Shown: in pieces, positions 56,269 to 64,000 of the stretch
How the letters are laid out: each line of letters opens with the position of its first letter
How positions within the stretch are numbered: the first letter of the stretch is position 1
NCBI GenBank assembly: GCA_002917075.1
Contig: NTMA01000022.1
Location: 62,001 to 126,000, forward strand
Direction of reading: 5' to 3'
Length of the DNA stretch: 64,000 nucleotides
From: Hawksworthiomyces lignivorus
Taxonomy: Eukaryota; Ascomycota; Sordariomycetes; Ophiostomatales; Ophiostomataceae
Notes under the pieces: generated by a model
What the model was told of the DNA's origin: nothing
Databases searched by the model: none
Seen by the model: only the letters and a program-made list of their open reading frames with translations
Program-made: the position numbers and the translations under genes

Positions 56269-56333
56269 CGTGTGTGTGAGTGTGCGTGCCAGAGTATGTG
56301 TGTGTGTGCGTGTGTGTGTGCGCGTGTGCCGTG
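56269..56333 (+). repeat. TG/CG alternating microsatellite
   Basis: Sixty-odd bases of nearly alternating purine-pyrimidine TG with some CG; such sequence can adopt Z-DNA. Confidence 0.8.
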
Positions 56334-56480
56334 TTAGTACAGTCACATGCGATTTCATCCCCCCCCCCCTTCCCGCCCTCTCCCCTCCCCCTCTCTCGCC
56401 GCCTTTCCTCGCCGCCTTTCCTCGCCGCGTCATATCTTCCTCTCTTTCTCTCTCTCTCATCCTCCTCGTTTTCCTGCGGC

Positions 56481-56819
56481 CTAATGAAAATCCGCTTCTA
56501 CCCGCCCGTATCGTACTCCGTCGACCTTGAGTTCGAACCCCAGCCCCGCGCTGTCCACGACCATCTCTAGCGTGAAGTCCAGGTTGTCAAACTCGACGCC
56601 GCGGGTCGTGGTCAGCCGCGTGAACAGGCTGCGCGGCACCGCGCTCAGGTCGGTGGTGAGCGTGCAGACGTGGATGAGGGGGGCCGGGGAGGCGTCGGCG
56701 CCCGCGCTGGCAGGGGCGGCGGCGGCGGCGGCGGCGGCAGCGGCGGGGTTGTTGGCGTCGCCCCCGCTGCTGCCGCTGCCGCTGAGCCCCTTCATCGAGG
56801 CCGAGCCGATTGTGCTACT

Positions 56820-56860
<41 letters not shown>

Positions 56861-59138
56861 TGCGCGTGTACGAGTCTGGCGGGGTGTCGGCGGCGCAGGC
56901 GATGAGGTCGTCGGTGACGACGAGCGACTGGCCGGGGCGGAAGTTGCGGGTGTAGTGGAAGGCGATGGGGGAGAGGGGCGAGATGGAGTCGCCCTTGGCG
57001 ATGTGCCACTGCATGCGGTCGGAGACCATCCAGCGCTCCCACAGCGGCGACCAGTAGCGCTCGGAGACGGCGTGCTTGGCCTCGTCGTAGACGGTGGCGT
57101 ACGACGTGCCGTAGTGGAAGCGCGCGCGCCGCGACAGCACCATGCTGCCCTCGAGCCCGCGCAGCACCGCGCCCCGCACCACCGCCGTCCACGCGTACAC
57201 GGGCTGCATGACCTCGATGGGCGGCGCCCCGGACCCGCCGCTGCCGTCGACGCCGCCGCCGCCCGCCGCCGCAGCCAGGCTCAGGCTGGCCACGTCCAGC
57301 GACGCCGCCGCCGCGTGCGTCGGCCGCTCGCTGTAGGGCGGGGGCGGCAGCTGCTGCGACGAGCCGGTGCCGTGGCTGGCGAGGCCCGCCAGGTCGCCGC
57401 CAAAGTGCCGCTTGAGCCGCCGGTACAGGTAGTCGCTCTGGCCGAAGCCGCCCACCAGGATGATCCCGGACACGATGCCGCCCTTGGCCCGCAGCTTGTC
57501 CACCTGGCCCTGCACCAGGTCGCACACCTCCTTGATGATGGGCTCGAAGATCTCCTGCACCTGCTCCGCGGTCATGACCAGAAAGCCCGAGTCGAGGCCG
57601 GCTTCTTCGTCGTCGGGGAGGCCGGGGAAGCTGCCGCGTAGAGTGAAGCTCGTAGTTAGCAAACAAGCACGTGAGAAGACCAAAAAAAGAAAAGGTCAAA
57701 AAAAAAAAAAAACGTACGGGATATTGATCTCCTGGTGCTCGTCCTCGTTGAAGTTGCGCTTGACAAACTCCTCAAAGTAGCGCAGCCCCATCTGCCAGGT
57801 CTTGCTCTTCTTGGTCTTCATCTCGTCGAAGCGGGTCTGGCCGAGGCGGCGGCTGACGTGCTCCTCGAAGCGGTAGTTGAGAAAGGCGCTGCCGCAGAGG
57901 CCGCCGGTGCCGACGGCGGACTCCTCGACGCGCAGCGGCTTGAGCGAGATGATCTTGTAGGCGATGAGGTCGACGGTGCCGCCGCCGCCGTCGCACACGA
58001 TAAAGTTGTCGCCGACGCGCAGGTGGTTGGGCTGGATCGCCTTGAGCGTGTACACGGCGGCGGCCTCGGGCTCGCTGATCATCTGGATGGCCGCGCGGTC
58101 GCCCATGCCGGCGCGCTCCGCCGCCAGCAGCGTCGTGTTCTTGGCCGCGTCCGACCACACCGCCGGGCACGTCAGCACAAAGTCGACGCGCGTCGACGCC
58201 ATAAACGACGCCCCGTACCGCCGCGCCAGCGTGTCCATGGTGTGGCGGTACACCTGCGTCAGGTAGTCCGCCACCGCGTCCACCACCGTCTTGTGGAACC
58301 GGCTCAGCTGCGCCGCCGTCTCCAGCGGGCTCACGTAGAACGGCAGCTTCTGCGTCCGGTCCAGAAACAGCTTGATGCACCGCAGACGCGCCTCCTCCGG
58401 CTTGAACTGGAACCCCCACCGCACCGTCGGCGCCGTCCCCGCCGGCGCGTCCGCCGGCACGTCGTACATGAGCTCCGTCGGCACCTTGTCCGACGTGATG
58501 CCGTTGCCCCCGGGCCACGTCTTGATAATCTCAATGTCGTCCGGCATCGGCGTGTACACCGCCGCCACCCCCGAGAACGTCGTGCCAAAGTCCACCCCGA
58601 CGATCAGCCGGTCCGTCGGCGGCGTAAACTCGCGCACCGGCTCCCGGATCGGGCCGTGGATCGCCTCCGCAGCCGACGGCGGGTTGGCCGCCGCCGTCGC
58701 CGCTGCTGCGCCGAAGACGGCTGCTGATGCGCCCGACGAGGCCGTGGACGAGGCGTGCGACAGTGCTGGCGGGCCCGGCGCCAGGGAGGACGTCGAGGAG
58801 GAGTGGAGCGACGTGGTCGAGCCGGACAGCGCCCCGAACAGCGCGGACGCGCCGCCGCCGTTGGCGAGACCGCCCCGGGTGCCGCTCGCCTGGTTAGCGG
58901 CTAGGGATGCTGCTGACAAGGACGCGGGCGTCAGCAGCTGAGAGGACACCGAGCTCGCGCCATGATTTCTCGGCGGTGGTGGAGGGGGTGGAGGCGGCGC
59001 ACCGAGCGCTGACGAGCTCGGTGGCGGGGGGGTTGAGGTCGGCGAAGATGTGTATGTTGCAAAATAGCTGCTCCGGGTATCCCTGGACCTCTGGGCTGGC
59101 GGCGGCGGCGGCCGGAGGGGTAAGCCGCTGTTGTTCAT
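56481..59138 (-). CDS. Hsp70-family ATPase, HSPA12-like
   Basis: This is a divergent Hsp70-type ATPase of 856 residues with exons 59138-57718 and 57630-56481. The intron is 87 bases with a GCTAAC branch and CAG acceptor. Residues 1-175 are Pro/Ser/Ala-rich. The nucleotide-binding fold begins at about 178 (LIVGVDFGTTFSGVAAVY, phosphate 1), has VDFVLTCPAVWSDAAKNTT and MISEPEAAAVYTLK, then phosphate 2 (FIVCDGGGGTVDLIAYKI, near 383) and the adenosine motif (GIILVGGFGQSDYLYRRL, near 529). There is no classical substrate-binding domain; the C-terminus instead continues as in the fungal HSPA12-like group (RARFHYGTSYATVYDEAKH). It contains a run of about 14 Gly and one of about 11 Ala that look like slippage expansions. 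ATG at 59138 was chosen; the frame stays open to 59327 but without ATG. The client or partner is unknown. Confidence 0.88.
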
Positions 59139-61316
59139 ATTCGTAATCGGACACCGGGCTGCCGCTTCGTCTTGTAGCGGTTTCAATGAGGGGGTGGGGA
59201 GCCACGCTTCCCTCCGGCTTCCCCACCAATTACCCGCTCCAAGGCAAGTTGCTTCGTCTAAAAGAAGGGCTCTAAGAGAACAGCGGATGCCAATTGAAGG
59301 GCACAGGAACGAGCAGATGCGAGACAATTGATCAGAAGTCTATTGCGGGAGTTGAGAAATCGGTGTGTTGGTGAGACAAGAGGGTTAGTCCCTGTAAATC
59401 GCCCAGCTGGTGCCCTACGTGCACTAGCGGCTGGAGAGCGTGAGAGGCTGAGGTTTAGAATAGAGGCGGACCAAGCAGGCTGGCACAGGCGGGGTTGAGA
59501 CGTTTTTTAGGNNNNNNNNNNNNNNNNNNGAGAGAGAGGGGGGGAAGGGATAATAAAAATAAGGATAAAACAAGGCAAATAAGGCTGACCTGGGGTCAAT
59601 TGGCTGGGTAAGGCAAAAACTGCTACAGCGTCTCCAAGGAGCCAGGCAAGAACTAAGACCTAGAGAGAAAACAAGAAATGTGAGTAGAGAAGAGAGTAGA
59701 GAGAAGAGAGACGACTGACGGATTCTAAAAAGTAAAAAAGAGAAAGTTTGGAGTGGCATCGGATTTGTATAATGTCGTGAGGCCAGGCACCCGCCAAAAA
59801 ACATTGCTGCAGTAAATTGACTGTGGAATTTGTTTATTATTAGCTACACTTTTTTTTTGCTGCTGCCTGGCACACAAAAACTTCAGCAATGGCTGCAGCT
59901 ATTGCTGCAGCTATTGCGAAACTTGCTTATTTCGGAAAGGAGCCCAAGATGTCCCCATTTTGCTCTCCTCTTCGGCTCTCAAGCCTATTAAAACACGTCT
60001 TATATGTGCACTGTGCTTGGTCTAGGAGAAGCTCAGAGAGGGGGCGCAACAAGCGCGATGAGCCCAATATTCGATGCGGAATGAGAACACGGAGCCTCGT
60101 AACAGACGGTCCCCTAATACATGATCACAAGAAGAGACAAGGCTGATTGGCAGGCTCACAAAGCCCCTGTCGCGCCTTGCACTCTTCTTGATGCGCAGCA
60201 ATTGAAGCGCTAGTGGAACTATTGCAAGCAATCCAGCACCACGAAGCTTCCACAGCCTATGTATTTTACTGTACTTCTACCATTCTCTACATCTCGGCAA
60301 TTCGCAATTTCTCTCCAAGTTCGTTCGATTCGAGTTTTTGAACATATTATTTTTTTTTTTTTCATTTGAGACATATCCAATTTCGAGCTTCCTCGAAAGA
60401 TACTATCATGCAAATAGAGCTCCATTTCCCCGTTTGCGAAAAACAACCCCATACCTGTTTGTGTAGAAGAAAGATAATAGATGCAACCTGCACGAGAAAC
60501 GCTTTAAATGTGTGCCGTATTTCGAGCTTTCCAGGCTCCCAGAATAGAGGAACAAGACGCGTTGGTTCTCGGAAGATGCGCAATAAAAGTGACATATGTG
60601 AAGAAACAGACGGAGGAAAGGAGGCTAAAAAAACAGAGAAGAGACACAAAGGAGCAAAGCAGTAGATGAAGAGAGAAATGCTAAAACCGTTTCAGCTAAA
60701 GAACCAGTACACCAGTTCACGGGTGGTCGGTGAGGGCGAGCCATCCAATCTATGTATGTATATGTAAATAGAAAGAGATATATAAAATGGAATTGTGACA
60801 CAGAACGGTGGGTATTTGCACATCCCCTCCAAGCTTGCTGGAGGGTGGACAGAGAAACAAGACAAATGAGAAAATAGAAAATCGCCATGCTGCTGGAACT
60901 AGAGAAATTGAAAAAGAGGTAGGAACTTGACCGGTTCCACTCGTACTCGAGGGGTATTGTGTGTGATCGCGAATCTCGACAGAACCATCTCCGGCAGTCT
61001 ATGCGGCGTTGGCCAGGAGAAAGGTGGAACAACAAATGCAGCGCCGGAAAGCCCAGTGGCTCTCACGTCGGCTGTCCCGGTATCCGAAGCTTATAAGAGC
61101 AACAAGGCAAAGGAACGATAAAGAAGATGAAAAGATAGCGCCCACCCATAGAACACCGCCATATGACCGGATAGATGAGGGAAAAAAAATACTTTTTGTG
61201 CGGAGTGTTAGAAACCACCAACATAAAACAACACAACATGAAGATCAAAACATTCGACAAAGGAGAGTGTAGGTGTGTGTATATATATATGGCGGGGGGA
61301 ATCGACTCGGAACAGG
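59139..61316. other. Spacer with assembly gap
   Basis: The GA-rich + strand at 59530-59750 fits a leader for the Hsp70-like gene. The rest is AT-rich 3' flank of the kinase gene, with a short TA repeat near 61282. I see no gene. Confidence 0.55.
59512..59529. other. Assembly gap (18 N)
   Basis: Eighteen Ns adjoining a GA/G-rich low-complexity run. Confidence 0.95.
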
Positions 61317-63938
61317 CTAGAACCGGTTGCTGGCGGCCCAGATGCTAGCAGATGCTGAAGCTGCCCAGTCACTCTCGTCGTACGGTGGCGTGGGCCACTT
61401 GTATTCGGCCGTCTTCTTGTTGAGATCCAATGGCTTGGGTGTGACTGCCTCGTTTCCATCGCCAAACAGAACGTTGTGGCCGCTGGCTGACGGCGACGGC
61501 GTCGGATACGGGTTGGAGATGGCGACGTTGCTGACAGACTGCCGCAGGGCTGGCTTGCCGTCCTTCTCGAGCCGCTTCATCGCGCGGTGGGTCGAATTCA
61601 GAACCTCGTCCAAAAGCTCGTCCTCCTCGTCCGGCGCGTCGTACTGGTGCACACCTTGCGTTGCTTGTGCTCTCCGTGTGCGGCTGGAAATCGGGCCGCC
61701 GACACTGCGGGCAGCCACAAGCAGATTATCGGCTGAGCGATGATGATGGTGCGGAAGCGAGTGGTGCCGCTTCAGATTGGCCGCGCCAGCCGTTGGCACC
61801 GTCAGCGTATTGCCCATGGTGGACGACGTGGGCAGCGTCAGGTTGGTGGAGCTGTGTGCGGGGATCGATGACCGATAGCTAATGGGTTCGCCTGCGTAGC
61901 TCTGGTGGCTGCCTTCCCGCACAGCCTTGTCAAGGGACTCGTATGTGCTGTCCTTAGGCAGAGGGGCTGGCGCATGAACAGGCACAGCCATTGGCATATG
62001 CGACTGCGGTTGTTGCGGGTCGAGGACCATAGAAGAGCGGTTGCTGGCCCACGGCCCGCAGCCTGCCTGCGCTTCCATCTCGTCGTATGTGGGAGAGATG
62101 GGGGTCTGGTGCCGGCCAGAAAACCTCCGAGCGCGTTTGCGCAGATGGGAGAAAAAGCTTTCTTTATGGGCACTGGGAGGAGACACAAGGCCAGTGTTGC
62201 CATTGAGAGCTTGCTCGGCTTGCTGGCGGTGAATATCAGCATAGTGGTTTGTGCTGGACGCAACAGACAGCTGCCGGCCGATCTTCTTTGGCGTCTTTTC
62301 GCCCGCCATATCGTTATACATGGGCGTCCGGTTGTTGGCTTGTGCAGTGACTGCATCAGACAACGGTGAAATGGGCCGAATTGTTGGAAGAATCGGCATA
62401 GGCGCCACATTTGATGGGCCATTATTCCACGTTGTGCGCTTGCTTGCAGCTGCACGGGCCTTAGTGGCAGTAGCCTCGGCGGAAGGATGCTGAATAGCTG
62501 CGGAACGCGAGGTCGTAGTGGTGTGAGAGCCGGCCGGAGTTGGCGCAGCAGATGCTACGGGGTGCGGTGCTGCCACTGGGGCTGGTGCGGGGGCAGCTTG
62601 AACCGGAACCGGCGCGGGAGACGGGGCGGCTGCTGGGGGTACAACCATGGTGGAGAGCGGAGCAACAACTGGTGTGGTATCTTTGGTAGCAGCACTACTA
62701 GACTCAGAAGTCGGCTCTGACCGGCCAATGAGCGACTTGCGGAACCAGGACTGCTTCGTCGAACTCGGGGTTGGTGACGACGAATCCTTGGAAGACCGGC
62801 CCAGGTCGGACTGCTTACGACCCAAAATACGCGACGCAGAAGACTTGGGGCGGAGTGGGTCGACAGCGTCGATGAAGTATTCGTGTGCGAGGGCCTGGGT
62901 AGAGGTGGGCCGTGTCTTGGGATCCCACATCAAGCACCAAGTGACGAAGTGGCTGAGCGACGCTGGCCACTGCGGCGCCTGCAGGATGGTGTCCATGGCA
63001 TGCGGTGCCATCTTGGGGAACGAAAAGCCCAGCTTGCCAGCCAAGCGAGACCCTTCGCGCCAGTCACCGCCGCCAACGCGCTGGCCAGCTTTGTTGTACC
63101 AGTTGCCTGGGCTGCCCATGATCTCGCATACGCGCCACAGCTGATCCACCTCATTTACACCTGGGAAGAGCGGCTTCAGCGTGGCGACCTCAACGGCCAT
63201 GGCACCCACGGCCCAAATATCGACGGGAGCTGAGTACTCGCCGGCGCGCAGTAAGACTTCTGGTGCGCGGTACCATCGGGTGGAAACGTAAGTTGTGTAA
63301 GGAAGTTTCGAGTGCGTTTCGCGAGCGAGGCCAAAATCAGCGATCTTGACAGTGTAGGAGGGCGGCGTTGAGGGAGGTGTCATCAATGCAGAGTAGCGGC
63401 GGAACGAGTTGGAAGAATCTTGGTGGCTGGACGAGGACACAAGAATGTTTTCGGGCTTGATATCGCGGTGGAAGAAGTTGTGGGCGTGGATGTGCTCTAG
63501 ACCCTGCATGATCTGATACAGAATGCTCTTGACACTGGCGTTGTCTAGGCATTTATGATCCCTCGACTTCATGAGCTGATACAAGTTGCCTTCCATATAC
63601 TCCATGCAAATGTGTAGCTTTTTGGTGAACGGATCGAGGAAAATGTCGAGGGCCGGAACGAGATGATGATGAGGTGGTAGCGTGCGCAAGAAAACGACCT
63701 CGCGCAGCTCCAGACATGGAGTGAAAGATTGAAACGTCTTCTTCATTGTCTTAATAGCAATGACGGTCCCACGGCGCGCGACACTGGAGCCTGCACCGCG
63801 CACACGGGCCAAAACAACGCTGCCGAAACTTCCATCTCCAATTTCCTTCAATACCTCGAATCGCTCCTCGAGAGCCATCGTGTTGGCAGCGTGGTGAACG
63901 GACGCGCTCCGGTGGGTTAGGTCATGCGTGACAGCCAT
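61317..63938 (-). CDS. IME2: Ime2/RCK-type meiosis-regulating protein kinase
   Basis: This is a Ser/Thr kinase of the RCK (MAK/ICK) group, the fungal Ime2/Mde3-Pit1/ImeB class that controls meiosis, sexual development and responses to light or nitrogen. It is 873 residues in one exon with ATG at 63938; an internal ATG at residue 21 (MALEERFEVLKEIGDG) is an alternative. The glycine loop is GDGSFGSV at 34-41, the catalytic Lys63 lies in AIKTMKK, HRDIKPEN has Asp159 and DFG is at 201-203. The activation segment reads YTTYVSTRWYRAPEV, with a MAPK-like TxY (Thr215, Tyr217) as usual in this group. A 20-residue Ser-rich insert sits between HRD and DFG. The kinase domain ends near YFIDAVDPLRPKS. The long tail is Pro/Ala/Ser-rich with basic patches (RKRARRFSGRH), typical of the family and probably phospho-regulated. 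Confidence 0.92.
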   Translation of the reverse strand: MAVTHDLTHRSASVHHAANTMALEERFEVLKEIGDGSFGSVVLARVRGAGSSVARRGTVIAIKTMKKTFQSFTPCLELREVVFLRTLPPHHHLVPALDIFLDPFTKKLHICMEYMEGNLYQLMKSRDHKCLDNASVKSILYQIMQGLEHIHAHNFFHRDIKPENILVSSSSHQDSSNSFRRYSALMTPPSTPPSYTVKIADFGLARETHSKLPYTTYVSTRWYRAPEVLLRAGEYSAPVDIWAVGAMAVEVATLKPLFPGVNEVDQLWRVCEIMGSPGNWYNKAGQRVGGGDWREGSRLAGKLGFSFPKMAPHAMDTILQAPQWPASLSHFVTWCLMWDPKTRPTSTQALAHEYFIDAVDPLRPKSSASRILGRKQSDLGRSSKDSSSPTPSSTKQSWFRKSLIGRSEPTSESSSAATKDTTPVVAPLSTMVVPPAAAPSPAPVPVQAAPAPAPVAAPHPVASAAPTPAGSHTTTTSRSAAIQHPSAEATATKARAAASKRTTWNNGPSNVAPMPILPTIRPISPLSDAVTAQANNRTPMYNDMAGEKTPKKIGRQLSVASSTNHYADIHRQQAEQALNGNTGLVSPPSAHKESFFSHLRKRARRFSGRHQTPISPTYDEMEAQAGCGPWASNRSSMVLDPQQPQSHMPMAVPVHAPAPLPKDSTYESLDKAVREGSHQSYAGEPISYRSSIPAHSSTNLTLPTSSTMGNTLTVPTAGAANLKRHHSLPHHHHRSADNLLVAARSVGGPISSRTRRAQATQGVHQYDAPDEEDELLDEVLNSTHRAMKRLEKDGKPALRQSVSNVAISNPYPTPSPSASGHNVLFGDGNEAVTPKPLDLNKKTAEYKWPTPPYDESDWAASASASIWAASNRF

Positions 63939-64000
63939 TGTGAAAGTCGGAATCGGAAGACGAAAACACGTATAAAGGTGAGTAGAGTTGGATTGCGAGA
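63939..64000. other. Start of the IME2 leader
   Basis: Sixty-two bases of upstream sequence before the window ends; nothing more can be said. Confidence 0.5.

Larger units (their letters stand above)
54426..56480. other. Repeat-rich convergent spacer
   Basis: This holds a 19-C run at 54608-54626, a T-rich degenerate repeat at 54933-55030, A/T tracts, a TG microsatellite and a CT-rich stretch at 56359-56460. I see no gene. Confidence 0.55.

Overview
The window is nuclear DNA of a filamentous ascomycete (Pezizomycotina). The grounds are short GT-AG introns with CTRAC-type branch sites, GC-rich coding exons separated by less GC-rich spacers with pyrimidine-rich leaders, and a gene set whose closest relatives are fungal (Rrn6, Ksg1/PDK1, Snf12, Sfl1-type HSF, SepB/Ctf4, Ime2). 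Large Ser, Gly, Ala and Gln runs and long spacers point to a Sordariomycete, but I cannot name the order from sequence alone. There are two assembly gaps (N) and no sign of a bacterial, organellar, viral or transposon segment.

Layout: RRN6 (+, 5' end off the window) at 2-3730; BTB-domain protein (-) 4145-6133; conserved fungal protein (-) 8959-9966; a spliced orphan gene (-) 12885-14049; PDK1-type kinase (+) 16601-19281; SNF12/RSC6 subunit (+) 20394-22846; short-chain dehydrogenase (+) 23460-24368; small conserved protein (-) 25010-25567; SFL1-type heat-shock-factor regulator (-) 27051-29131; a 10-kb stretch without a convincing gene 29132-39227; CTF4/sepB (-) 39228-42119, divergent from a WD40 protein (+) 42749-44316; 2H phosphoesterase (+) 44728-45612; coiled-coil protein (+) 46896-49500; zinc-finger-like protein (+) 52942-54425; HSPA12-like Hsp70 (-) 56481-59138; IME2-type kinase (-) 61317-63938. 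Exon junctions were set by hand from splice sites and reading phase.

The genes do not form a pathway or a secondary-metabolite cluster. They are mostly housekeeping and regulatory: rDNA transcription, chromatin remodelling, replication fork, growth signalling, morphogenesis and meiosis. I found no defence or mobile system.

The most useful unexplained signals are a tandem MluI cell-cycle box in the CTF4/WD40 divergent promoter, a 9-base motif (TACGGAGTA) recurring at least seven times and only outside coding sequence, a hairpin-dense stretch at 36315-36657, and the gene-empty, strand-biased region upstream of the SFL1-type gene.
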